Assembly (NCBI GenBank): GCA_039807445.1
Contig: JBDHRG010000157.1
Coordinates: 1-8,685, forward strand
Reading direction: 5' to 3'
Source of the DNA: JBDHRG01 sp039807445
GTDB lineage: Bacteria; Pseudomonadota; Gammaproteobacteria; Competibacterales; Competibacteraceae
DNA: 8,685 nucleotides
A model generated the notes under the pieces. That model was not told where the DNA came from. It did not search any database and saw only the letters and a list, made by a program, of their open reading frames with translations. The translations under genes were made by a program, and so were the position numbers. Shown one piece after another: positions 1-6,571 of this stretch; within the stretch, counting starts at the first letter, position 1, and the number at the start of each line of letters is the position of its first letter.

Positions 1-20
1 ACGCCGGGAAGGACCGCCGC

Positions 21-428
21 GTGGACATCCGCACTTTCGACGACCTGGTCCGTGCCGGCCTGGCACAGCGCGTGCCGCAGCGCCTGCTGCTGGTGTTCAT
101 CCGTACCGAGCCCGTCGGCGAGGCCGGCGAGGAGGGTGCCGCCAGCGGCACGCTGAGCCCGGTGATGTATACCGACAAGCTGCTGGTGCCGGGGCTGACG
201 CTGGCGAAGCTGGTGCGCGAAGCCGATGCGCAGACCCCGGACTGGGACTGGGTGATGGTCGCCGCGCTCGCCGGACGCCGCCGCGGCGAGATGCCGACGC
301 CGGCGCAAGCCGAGGAAGCGCTGCAGGGCATGGTCAAGCAGGTGCACGCCGGGGGCGATTTCTCCAGCTTCGCGATCTTCGACCGCACCGGCAACACGGT
401 GCGCCTGGCGGTGGCGCCGCGGGGGTAG
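21..428 (+). CDS. Small uncharacterised protein (about 135 aa)
   Basis: Function unknown. The GTG at 21 is a credible start because a purine-rich GGGAAGGA stretch (6-13) lies 7 nt upstream. The frame stays open to the window edge, so a longer form beginning outside cannot be excluded. The protein begins with FDDLVRAGLAQRVPQRLLLVF, continues through a short acidic/small-residue linker and SPVMYTDKLL, and ends in a domain with WDWVMVAALAGRRRG and a late FAIFDRTGNTVRL segment. This resembles, from memory, a family of small proteobacterial proteins starting 'FDDLL.AA..QPEPQRLLFVF', some of which are labelled 'ribonucleotide reductase subunit alpha' in databases. No ribonucleotide reductase motif (radical-site cysteines, large barrel) is present and the length is far too short. 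No signal peptide or membrane segment is seen. It converges on the livF end of the transporter operon and is probably unrelated to it. Confidence 0.75.
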   Translation: MDIRTFDDLVRAGLAQRVPQRLLLVFIRTEPVGEAGEEGAASGTLSPVMYTDKLLVPGLTLAKLVREADAQTPDWDWVMVAALAGRRRGEMPTPAQAEEALQGMVKQVHAGGDFSSFAIFDRTGNTVRLAVAPRG

Positions 429-644
429 TGTTCATACGGCTCCTGAGAAATACCGCCGTTTTGCTGAACGTCCGGGCGGCGGAGCGAGGGGGATGTCGCT
501 GCGCTCATTCTCGGCGTACATCCGTGTACACCTCCGAGGTACGGCGCCGCTCCGCGCTATCCCTGCGCCCGCGGCGCGCGTAATCCGCTCCGCAACATCC
601 CCCTCGCTCCGCCGCAAGGCGCACGGAACTTGCCGTGATCCTAC
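429..644. other. Gene-free convergent intergenic region
   Basis: These 216 bases separate the stop of the small protein from the livF stop on the other strand. Short open frames here (on either strand) have no plausible start context or family resemblance. The region is dominated by a long inverted repeat, listed separately. No T-run typical of a classical intrinsic terminator follows the repeat on either strand, and I see no tRNA or promoter. Confidence 0.7.
476..615. repeat. Long inverted-repeat element with structured core
   Basis: A 21-bp perfect inverted repeat is formed by 476-496 (starting GCGGCGGAGCGAGGGGG) and 595-615 (its reverse complement), enclosing 98 bases. The core holds further small palindromes: GTACA/TGTAC around a TCCG loop (516-529), ACCTC/GAGGT around one base (530-540), and GGCGCC (543-548). 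The motif CGCTCCGC recurs at 548-555 and 586-593 and within the right arm. It sits between convergent genes, so it could act as a bidirectional transcription stop, or be a copy of a dispersed REP/MITE-like element. No obvious target-site duplication flanks it. Which role applies is inference; the dyad symmetry is directly visible. Confidence 0.7.
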
Positions 645-1349
645 TCAGTGCATCCCCAGGTACGCCCCCAGCAGTTCCTCGTTGCCGCGCGCCTGCGCGG
701 CCGGGCCGTGCCAGACGCGGCGGCCGGACTCGAGCACGCACACCTGGTCGGCGACCGCGAGCGCGCGCTCGGTGTTCTGCTCGACCAGCACGATGGTCAG
801 GCCCTCGGCCTTGAGCCTGACGATCGCCTCGTAGCAGATGTCGACGTTCTTCGGCATCAGCCCCAGCGACACTTCGTCGATCAGCAGCAGCTTCGGCTCG
901 GCCATCAGCGCGCGGCCGATCGCGACCATCTGCTGCTCGCCGCCCGACAGCCCGCCGGCGGGCTGGTCGAATCGCTCCTTGAGCCGCGGGAACAGCGCGA
1001 GCACGCGCTCGATGTTGGCGGCCTCGCCGCTCTTGGCGCGGGTGTAGCCGCCGACCACCAGGTTCTCGCGCACCGTCAGGCTCTTGAACAGCCGCCGGCC
1101 CTCGGGCGCCAGCGCGATGCCGGCCTTGACGCGGCGGATCGGGTCCCAGCGGCCGATGTCGGCGCCCTGGTACACGATGCTGCCCGCCTGCGGCGGGATG
1201 TGGCCGGCGATCGCGCGTATCGTCGAGGTCTTGCCGGCGCCGTTGGCGCCGATCAGCGCGACGATTTCGCCGGCGCCGACGCTCAGGCTCAGCCCGTGCA
1301 CCACGCGCATGGCCCCGTAGCCGCAGCTCAGCTCACGCAACTCGAGCAT
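645..1349 (-). CDS. livF: HAAT-family ABC transporter ATPase, LivF type
   Basis: One of two ATPase subunits that power amino-acid-type uptake at the cytoplasmic face of the membrane. The 234-aa length is normal for LivF. Visible motifs are Walker A GANGAGKT (34-41), a Q-loop region of APEGRR type with Glu at the Gln position (81-86) as usual in LivF, signature LSGGEQQM (134-141), Walker B LLLIDE (154-159), and VEQN (189-192), where LivF proteins normally carry Gln in place of the H-loop His. The D-loop reads DEVSLGLMP where most LivF proteins have DEPSLGLAP, a small divergence. The start ATG at 1349 is preceded by GGGGGGAGACG and overlaps the end of livG by 17 nt, indicating translational coupling. 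It is the last gene of the operon. The substrate cannot be read from this subunit. Confidence 0.95.
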   Translation of the reverse strand: MLELRELSCGYGAMRVVHGLSLSVGAGEIVALIGANGAGKTSTIRAIAGHIPPQAGSIVYQGADIGRWDPIRRVKAGIALAPEGRRLFKSLTVRENLVVGGYTRAKSGEAANIERVLALFPRLKERFDQPAGGLSGGEQQMVAIGRALMAEPKLLLIDEVSLGLMPKNVDICYEAIVRLKAEGLTIVLVEQNTERALAVADQVCVLESGRRVWHGPAAQARGNEELLGAYLGMH

Positions 1350-2130
1350 CGTCTCCCCCCTTGCCGATGTAGGCGGCGATCACGTCCGGGTTGGCCAGCA
1401 CCTCGCCCGGCAGACCCTCGGCGAGCTTGCGGCCGTTGTCGAGCACCACCAGGCGCTGGCAGATGCGCTGCACCTCGCGCAGGTTGTGCTCGATGATCAC
1501 GATGGTCATGCCGTCGGCATTGAGCTCGCGCACGGTGTCGGCGAGGCGTTCGGCCTCGACGTGGTTCAGGCCGGCGAGCGGTTCGTCGAGCAGCAGGATC
1601 GAAGGCTCGATCGCCAGCGCCCGCGCCACCTCGAGCCGCTTCAGCACGCCGAGCGGCAGCGTGCCCGAGGGCGCATCGGCGTACTGCGCGATGCCGAGGC
1701 GTTCGAGCAGCTCGCGTGCGCGCGCGCTCTCGGCGCGGCGGTCGAGGTGCAGCAGCGCGCCGAGCACGTTCGCGGTCTTGCGGTGGCCGGCGGCGAGCGT
1801 GACGTTGTCGAGCGCGCTCATCGAGCGGAACGGCCGCACGATCTGGTGCGTCAGCGCCAGCCCGGCACGCGCGCGGCGATGCGGCGCCAGCTCGGCGACG
1901 GCTTCGCCGTTGAGCCGCACCGTGCCCTCTTTGGGTTTCACCAGCCCGGTGATGGTCTTCAGCATCGTGGTCTTGCCGGCGCCGTTCGGGCCGATCAGCC
2001 CGAGCAGCTCGCCGCGCTTGACCGTGAAGCCGACGCCGTCGATCGCGCGGATGCCGCCGAACTGCACCGTGATGCCTTCGACCGCGAGCACTTCGCCGGC
2101 GGAAAGCTGGATCGTGTCGCGCATGCTCAT
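1333..2130 (-). CDS. livG: HAAT-family ABC transporter ATPase, LivG type
   Basis: Second ATPase subunit, expected to pair with LivF beneath the LivHM permease. Walker A GPNGAGKT is at 47-54, a Q-loop Gln near 96, Walker B ILLLDEP at 178-184 and H-loop His at 215 (IIEHN). The region normally holding the LivG signature (like LSYGQQRRLEIARAL) reads TLPLGVLKRLEVARAL (157-172), so the canonical SGGQ-like core is strongly altered while the flanking RLEVARAL is kept. Two starts are possible. ATG at 2130 overlaps the livM stop as ATGA, giving 265 aa. ATG two codons later, at 2124, lies about 8 nt after GGAGG and gives 263 aa. I list the longer form, although the second has better ribosome-binding spacing. 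Length is typical (about 255-265 aa). Confidence 0.93.
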   Translation of the reverse strand: MSMRDTIQLSAGEVLAVEGITVQFGGIRAIDGVGFTVKRGELLGLIGPNGAGKTTMLKTITGLVKPKEGTVRLNGEAVAELAPHRRARAGLALTHQIVRPFRSMSALDNVTLAAGHRKTANVLGALLHLDRRAESARARELLERLGIAQYADAPSGTLPLGVLKRLEVARALAIEPSILLLDEPLAGLNHVEAERLADTVRELNADGMTIVIIEHNLREVQRICQRLVVLDNGRKLAEGLPGEVLANPDVIAAYIGKGGDDARVA

Positions 2131-2975
2131 GCCCTCCGCAGCCTCGTCAGGCCGCCACCGATCAGTGCCGCTAGCCCGCCGGGGGCGAAGCGCATCACCG
2201 CGAACAGCAGCCCGCCGTAGACCAGCAGCTTGTAGTCGTTGATGAAGCGGAACAGCTCGGGCATCAGCGTCAGCAGCACGGTGGCGCCGACCACGCCCCA
2301 CACCGAGCCGATGCCGCCGATCACCACCATCGACAGCACGCTGATCGAGGTGACGAAGCCGAACGAATCGAGGCCGATGAAGCGCGTGTAGTACGCGTAC
2401 AGCGCACCGGCCAGCCCGGCGAGTGCGGTGCCGATCGCGAAGGCGACGATCTTGTTGCGCGCGACGTCGATGCCGAGCACGCCGGCGGTATCCTCGTCGT
2501 CGGCGATCGCGTCGAAGGCCGCCCCCATCCACGAGCGCTTGATGTAGACGCTGAAGGCCGCGACCAGCGCCGCGCAGGCGAGCACCAGCACCAGATACAT
2601 CGGTTTGTCGAACCCGGCGGCCGGGATCTGCGAGATGCCGAGCTCGCCGCCGAGCCAGTCGCTCGAGCGCACCACGCCGAGGAACAGGAAGCCCACGCCC
2701 ATCGTCGTGATCGCGAGGAAGTCGTGGCGCACGCGCAGGCTGATGCCGCCGACCAGCGCGCCGAGGCTGCCGGCGACGACCATCGCCAGCACCACGCAGG
2801 CGGCGAACGGCAGCCCGGCCTTGCCGGCGAGCGCGGCCGCATAGGCGCCGATGCCGTAGAACGCGGCGTGGCCGAGGCTGATCTGGCCGCAGTAGCCCGA
2901 GATCAGGTTCAGGCTCAGCGCCAGGATCACGTTGATGCCGATCACCGTGAACAGGCTCAGTTCGTAAGCACCCAT
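2127..2975 (-). CDS. livM: HAAT-family ABC transporter permease, LivM type
   Basis: Inner-membrane permease half, expected to form a heterodimeric channel with LivH. The 282-aa protein is mostly hydrophobic with roughly eight membrane segments. Family hallmarks are NLISGYCGQISLGHAAFYGIGAYAA near the N terminus (written here as the run around residues 23-47), the cytoplasmic coupling loop with AIADDEDTAGVLGIDVARNK (about 156-175), and the AGLAGALYAYYTRFI and VIGGIGSVWGVVGA segments that follow. It is shorter than E. coli LivM, which has an N-terminal extension, but normal for the wider family. ATG at 2975 follows GGGAGGA at 8-nt spacing, with that site lying inside the end of livH. The livH stop and this start are separated by one base (TGACATG). 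The stop overlaps the livG start. Confidence 0.95.
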   Translation of the reverse strand: MGAYELSLFTVIGINVILALSLNLISGYCGQISLGHAAFYGIGAYAAALAGKAGLPFAACVVLAMVVAGSLGALVGGISLRVRHDFLAITTMGVGFLFLGVVRSSDWLGGELGISQIPAAGFDKPMYLVLVLACAALVAAFSVYIKRSWMGAAFDAIADDEDTAGVLGIDVARNKIVAFAIGTALAGLAGALYAYYTRFIGLDSFGFVTSISVLSMVVIGGIGSVWGVVGATVLLTLMPELFRFINDYKLLVYGGLLFAVMRFAPGGLAALIGGGLTRLRRA

Positions 2976-2976
2976 G

Positions 2977-3837
2977 TCAGCGTCCTCCCAACAGGCCCTG
3001 CGGGCGCAGCATCAGCACTGCGATCATGAAGGCGAAGGCCAGCGCGTCGCGGTCGAGCACGTCGCCGAGGTAGATCGTGCCGAAGGCTTCGACCACGCCC
3101 AGCGCCAGCGCCGCGACCAGCGAACCGCGCACGTCGCCGAGGCCCCCGAGCACGATGATCGCCAGCGCCTTGTAGCTCGGCACCGCGCCCATGGTCGGCT
3201 CGACCTGGTTGCTGAGCACCGCGACGAACAGCCCGGCCAGCCCGGCCAGCGCCGAGCCGATCAGGAACACCAGATACCTCACGCGCACCGGGTTGACGCC
3301 GAAGGATTCGGCGATCTGCGGCTCGTCGACCGTCGCGCGCCAGGCGGTGCCGAGGCGGGTGTGGTTGGCGAAGGCGTACAGCCCCGCCATCGCGATCAGC
3401 GCGGTCGCGGCCATCGCCAGCTCGCCGGCCTTCAGGCTCAGCCCCAGCGCCGCGACCGGCGTCTGCAGCGGCGGCTGCGCGAAGGCCAGGCCGTAGGGGC
3501 CGAACACCAGCCGGAACACTTCTTCGAGCGCGATGTAGAGGCCGATCGACGCGACCAGCGCGACGAACGGCGGCTTGTCGAGGATCGGCTGGTAGGCGAG
3601 GCGGTAGATCGCCATCCCGGCCAGCGCCGCAGACGCCATCGCCGCCAGCGCGGCGGCGCCCAGGCTGCCGGTGGCGTTCATCACCGTCACGGCCAGATAG
3701 CCGCCGAGCGTGAACAGCCCGGCGTGCGCGATGTGCAGGATGCGCAGCATGCCGTAGACCAGCGTCAGGCCGACGGCGATCATCGCGTACAGGCTGCCCT
3801 GGATCAGGCCCTGCACCAGCAGTTCGAGGTAGAGCAT
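2977..3837 (-). CDS. livH: HAAT-family ABC transporter permease, LivH type
   Basis: Inner-membrane permease partner of LivM. The 286-aa length is typical. The N-terminal LLVQGLIQGSLYAMIAVGLT segment followed by LVYGMLRILHIAHAGLFTLGG is the characteristic LivH opening. The coupling loop reads TRLGTAWRATVDEPQIAESF followed by GVNPVRVRYLVFLIGSALAG (about 160-199), and the C-terminal part has KALAIIVLGGLGDVRGSLVAA and ends in LMLRPQGLLGGR, all standard for the family. ATG at 3837 is preceded by a GGGGGAG run about 9 nt upstream. It is separated from livK by 85 bases with a GC hairpin and from livM by one base. That arrangement is common where the binding protein must be made in excess of the membrane parts. 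Confidence 0.95.
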   Translation of the reverse strand: MLYLELLVQGLIQGSLYAMIAVGLTLVYGMLRILHIAHAGLFTLGGYLAVTVMNATGSLGAAALAAMASAALAGMAIYRLAYQPILDKPPFVALVASIGLYIALEEVFRLVFGPYGLAFAQPPLQTPVAALGLSLKAGELAMAATALIAMAGLYAFANHTRLGTAWRATVDEPQIAESFGVNPVRVRYLVFLIGSALAGLAGLFVAVLSNQVEPTMGAVPSYKALAIIVLGGLGDVRGSLVAALALGVVEAFGTIYLGDVLDRDALAFAFMIAVLMLRPQGLLGGR

Positions 3838-3866
3838 CGATGTCGCTCCCCCGAAGGCCCTTACGC

Positions 3867-3881
3867 CCCCCGCGACGGGGG
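3867..3881 (-). terminator. GC hairpin in the livK-livH gap, possible attenuator
   Basis: CCCCCG (3867-3872) and CGGGGG (3876-3881) form a perfect 6-bp stem with a CGA loop, in the 85-bp gap after livK. A neighbouring GGGGG run (3883-3887) allows alternative pairings. There is no T-tract on the minus strand, so complete termination is unlikely. Partial termination or protection of the livK 3' end, raising binding-protein output over permease output, is an inference. Confidence 0.4.
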
Positions 3882-3922
3882 AGGGGGCGCACGGCCCGTC
3901 GGATGTGTGTCGGTTCGAGGGC

Positions 3923-5062
3923 TTACGGCTTCAGCAGCTCGGCGTCGTCGATCACCGCGTAGTGGTGCCACGCGCCGTTCTTGACCACCTGCACCTGCAC
4001 CGCCTTGCGCGCTTCGCGCTCGGGCGTGAACGCGATCGCACCGACCGCGGCCGGGATCTCGACCTTACCGATCGCGTCGCGCAGCCTGGCGCGGTCGTCG
4101 GGGCCAGCCTCCTTCAGCGCGGCGGCGAGCACCGACACCGCGGTGTTGGCCGAGGCGCCGACCATGTCGGGCTGGAAACCGGCCTTCTTGGCGAAGTCGG
4201 CGATGAAGCGCTGCGTGACCGGCGAGCTCGAGTCGCGGTCGAGCGCGGTGGTGATGATCACGCCTTCGGCTGCCGCACCGGCGATCTTCAGGAACTGTTC
4301 GGAGTCGTAGCCCTCCTGGCCGATGATCGTCGCCTGGACACCCCCCGAGCGCAGCTGGCCGACCAGCGGTCCGGCGGTGAAGAACAGCCCCGAGGCGTAC
4401 ACCGCGTCGGGCTTGTCGGAGGCGACCTTGGCGACCAGCGGGCCGAACTGGCGGTCCTTGATCGAGTATTCGTACTCGCCGACGATTTCGACGCCGAAGC
4501 GCTGGGCGGCCGACTTGAAGCCGGCGGCGAGCGCCTGGCCGAAGTCGTTCTGCAGCGTGATCAGCACGACCTTCTTCTTGCCGAGCAGCTCGCCGACCAG
4601 CTTGGCGCCGGCGCGCCCCTGCGCCTCGCCCATCAGGGCGGTGCGGAACACGTAGTCGCCGGTCTTGGTGATGTCCGGGTGCAGCGCGTAGGCCGAGATG
4701 AACGGCACCTTGGCTTCCTGATACACGCCGGCGGCGGCGCGCGTCGGCGCCGAGTAGCTGCCCGAGACCGCGGCGACCACCTGGTCCTGGCCGATCAGCT
4801 TGTTGGCGATCGGTACCGCCTGCGCCGGATTGGCCTGGTCGTCGTAGACGACGAGCTCGAGCGGGCGCCCGGCGATGCCGCCGGCGCGGTTGATCTCCTC
4901 GACCGCGATTTCGGCGCCGATCTTCGCCGAGTTGCCGTCGGAGGCGCCGGCACCGGTCAAGGGCGCCATGAAGCCGATCTTGATCGGATCGGCGGCGTGC
5001 GCGCCGGCGCCGGCCAGCGCCAGCAGCACGGCAGCGGCGGGAAGCAGTCGCTTCAGCATCAT
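3923..5062 (-). CDS. livK: Periplasmic substrate-binding protein of HAAT ABC transporter, LivK type
   Basis: Captures the substrate in the periplasm and delivers it to LivHM. The 379-aa precursor begins MMLKRLL with a hydrophobic stretch and an AHA-AD cleavage site around residues 21-25, a standard Sec signal peptide without a lipobox cysteine. The mature protein starts PIKIGFMAPLTG and continues with EIAVEEINRAGGIAGRPLEL, typical of the type I periplasmic (Leu/Ile/Val) fold. The ligand-facing segment GSYSAPTRAAAGVYQ lies at about 101-115, and YALHPDITKTGDYVFRT is the usual second-lobe approach. ATG at 5062 has GAGGAG upstream with 7-nt spacing. The family includes binders of branched-chain, aromatic and basic amino acids, amides and aromatic acids, so sequence alone does not fix the ligand. 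Its place directly behind hutF suggests histidine, urocanate or a relative (inference). Confidence 0.93.
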   Translation of the reverse strand: MMLKRLLPAAAVLLALAGAGAHAADPIKIGFMAPLTGAGASDGNSAKIGAEIAVEEINRAGGIAGRPLELVVYDDQANPAQAVPIANKLIGQDQVVAAVSGSYSAPTRAAAGVYQEAKVPFISAYALHPDITKTGDYVFRTALMGEAQGRAGAKLVGELLGKKKVVLITLQNDFGQALAAGFKSAAQRFGVEIVGEYEYSIKDRQFGPLVAKVASDKPDAVYASGLFFTAGPLVGQLRSGGVQATIIGQEGYDSEQFLKIAGAAAEGVIITTALDRDSSSPVTQRFIADFAKKAGFQPDMVGASANTAVSVLAAALKEAGPDDRARLRDAIGKVEIPAAVGAIAFTPEREARKAVQVQVVKNGAWHHYAVIDDAELLKP

Positions 5063-5111
5063 CGGGTTTCTCCTCGGGGTGGTGCGGCCGTGCGTCGGCC
5101 GATGTTTGGTT

Positions 5112-5137
5112 CTCTCCCGCTCCCGGCGAGGGGAGAG
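5112..5137 (-). terminator. Hairpin between hutF and livK
   Basis: CTCTCCC (5112-5118) and GGGAGAG (5131-5137) form a perfect 7-bp stem with a 12-nt loop. An overlapping alternative pairs CCCGCTC-type arms shifted by several bases (5117-5123 with 5136-5142). It lies in the 84-bp gap after the hutF stop and before livK on the minus strand. No U-tract follows, so it may attenuate but probably does not fully separate hutF from the transporter genes. I see no convincing promoter for livK in the rest of the gap. Confidence 0.4.
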
Positions 5138-5146
5138 CGGGGCACT

Positions 5147-6508
5147 TCAGCCGAGCAGCGCGCGCAGCGTGCGCGCGAACGCCTGCGCGGCGGCGTCTTC
5201 GTGCGCGTGGCGGCGTTCGCGCACCACCCAGCGTCCGCCGACCATCACGTCGCGCACCTGGTGGTCGGAGCCGGCGAACAGCCAGCGGTTCAGGATCGCG
5301 TCGCCGTCGGCCGTGGCGATGAACGGGTCGGCACCGTCGAGCACGACGAAGTCGGCACGGGCGCCGGCTTCGAGTCTGCCGACCGGCTGGCCCAGCGCCT
5401 GCGCGCCGCCGGCGAGCGCGGCGTCGAACAGCGTGCGCCCGACCGCGGGCGAGGCGCCGTGCAGGCGGTTGCGGCGCTGGTCGCGCAGGCGCTGGCCGTA
5501 CTCGAACCAACGCAGTTCCTCGACCACGCTCAGCGAGACGTGGCTGTCCGAGCCGATGCCGATGCGGCCACCGGCTTGCAGGAAGTCGACCGCCGGGAAC
5601 AGCCCGTCGCCGAGGTTGGCCTCGGTGCTCGGGCAGATCCCGACCACCGCGCCGCTGGCGGCCATCGTCGCGGTCTCGCCGGCGTCGGCGTGGGTCGCGT
5701 GCACCAGGCACCAGCGCGGGTCGACCGGGGCGTGGTCGTACAGCCACGCGATCGGCCGCTGTCCCGACCACGCCAGGCAGTCGTCGACTTCCTGCTGCTG
5801 CTCGGCGATGTGGATGTGAATCGGGCCCTCGGCAGGCGCAGCGGCCAGCACCGCGTTCATCTCGTCGGGGGTCACCGCGCGCAGCGAGTGAAAGGCGTAG
5901 CCCAGGCGCCGCAGCGGCTGCCCTTGGACGTCGGGCGCCAGGCGCTCGAGCAGCGCCAGGAAGCGCTCGGGCGCATGGACGAAGCGGCGCTGGCCCGGGT
6001 TCGGCGCCTGGCCGCCGAAGCCGGCGTGGGCGTACAGCACCGGCAGCAGCGTGCAGCCGATGCCGGCGTGTTCGGCGGCGGCCAGCACGCGCTGCGCCAG
6101 CTCGGCCGGGTCGGCGTAGGGCTGGCCGTCGGGCGCGTGGTGCAGGTAGTGGAACTCGGCGACTGCGGTGTAGCCGGCTTTCAGCATCGCGATGTACAGG
6201 TGCGTGGCGATCGCCTCCAGCTGCTCGGGGGCGACGCTGCCGGCCAGGCGGTACATCAGCTCGCGCCAGGTCCAGAAGCTGTCCTGCGGGTCGCCGGCGA
6301 CTTCGGCCAGCCCGGCCATCGCGCGCTGGAAGGCGTGCGAGTGCAGATTGGGCATGCCCGGCAGCAGCGGACCGGCCAGGCGCTCGGCGCCGTCGGCCGG
6401 CGCATCGGTCTCGATCGCCGCGATGCGGCCGTCCGCGGCGACGGTGAGGCGCACGGCGCGAGCCCAGCCGCCGGGGAGCAAAGCCTGATCGGTGTGGTAG
6501 ACGGGCAT
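5147..6508 (-). CDS. hutF: Formimidoylglutamate deiminase HutF
   Basis: Hydrolyses N-formimidoyl-L-glutamate to N-formyl-L-glutamate and ammonia in the five-step histidine degradation pathway (the product is normally handled by HutG deformylase). It is a cytoplasmic, metal-dependent amidohydrolase. The 453-aa length is typical. Metal and active-site motifs are visible in order: PNLHSHAFQRAMAGL with His56/His58, AFHSLR with His207, HIHIAEQ with His233 and Glu236, HATHAD (270-275), and GSDSHVSL with Asp321. The combination of LHSHAFQRAMAG, FWTWRELMY and IHIHIAEQQQEVDDCL is specific to HutF rather than to guanine or atrazine-type deaminases. The ATG at 6508 lacks a strong ribosome-binding site. 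It diverges from hutC across a 108-bp control region and is followed 84 bp downstream by the transporter genes on the same strand. No other enzymes of the pathway are in view. Confidence 0.95.
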   Translation of the reverse strand: MPVYHTDQALLPGGWARAVRLTVAADGRIAAIETDAPADGAERLAGPLLPGMPNLHSHAFQRAMAGLAEVAGDPQDSFWTWRELMYRLAGSVAPEQLEAIATHLYIAMLKAGYTAVAEFHYLHHAPDGQPYADPAELAQRVLAAAEHAGIGCTLLPVLYAHAGFGGQAPNPGQRRFVHAPERFLALLERLAPDVQGQPLRRLGYAFHSLRAVTPDEMNAVLAAAPAEGPIHIHIAEQQQEVDDCLAWSGQRPIAWLYDHAPVDPRWCLVHATHADAGETATMAASGAVVGICPSTEANLGDGLFPAVDFLQAGGRIGIGSDSHVSLSVVEELRWFEYGQRLRDQRRNRLHGASPAVGRTLFDAALAGGAQALGQPVGRLEAGARADFVVLDGADPFIATADGDAILNRWLFAGSDHQVRDVMVGGRWVVRERRHAHEDAAAQAFARTLRALLG

Positions 6509-6547
6509 GGTGATTACCGTAGAATGCCGGGGTCAAAGGTCAGTTGA

Positions 6548-6557
6548 TGTATATACA
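6548..6557. promoter_or_regulatory. Probable HutC operator
   Basis: TGTATATACA is a perfect 10-bp palindrome of the form TGTA-N2-TACA, the pattern I recall for HutC sites in Pseudomonas hut promoters. It lies in the divergent hutF-hutC intergenic region, which is conspicuously AT-rich. It overlaps the proposed -10 box for hutF and sits immediately upstream of the proposed hutC -10. Binding here would repress both directions. I saw no second copy of this pattern upstream of livK or elsewhere in the window. Confidence 0.7.
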
Positions 6558-6558
6558 A

Positions 6559-6567
6559 TGATATACT
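6559..6567 (+). promoter_or_regulatory. Predicted extended -10 promoter of hutC
   Basis: TGATATACT has the extended -10 form TG-N-TATACT, with five of six matches to TATAAT. No good -35 box lies 16-18 bases upstream, which the extended element could compensate for. It starts two bases after the operator palindrome, so HutC would autoregulate. The start site would be near 6574, giving a leader of about 43 nt. Confidence 0.4.
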
Positions 6568-6571
6568 TCAT

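Noticed and set aside
516..530. GTACA-TCCG-TGTAC hairpin as a HutC-like operator
   Set aside because: It contains TGTACA but not TGTA-N2-TACA, and lies in a convergent gap with no promoter. It is better explained as part of the inverted-repeat core.
432..834. Short open frames across the inverted-repeat region
   Set aside because: They have no ribosome-binding site, run into livF in the wrong frame or strand, and encode Arg/Ser/Ala-rich peptides with no family resemblance.
2131..2532. Apparent N-terminal extension of livG (399-codon frame)
   Set aside because: The extension reads out of frame through livM and is Arg-rich nonsense. The family N terminus begins at the ATG pair 2130/2124.
2957..3984. 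Long open frames antisense to or out of frame with livH (336 and 311 codons)
   Set aside because: The compositions are repetitive and charged (Arg/Gln/His or Arg/Ala/Gly), while the livH frame gives a textbook permease.
4065..6536. 823-codon open frame on the minus strand
   Set aside because: It overlaps hutF and livK in another frame and is Arg/Pro/Ala-rich low-complexity text. The hutF and livK frames carry the catalytic motifs and the signal peptide.
3905..6547. 880-codon open frame on the plus strand
   Set aside because: It lies antisense to livK and hutF, which have clear family motifs. The translation is rich in Arg/Ala/Gly/His/Gln with no recognisable domain, typical of a shadow frame in GC-rich DNA.
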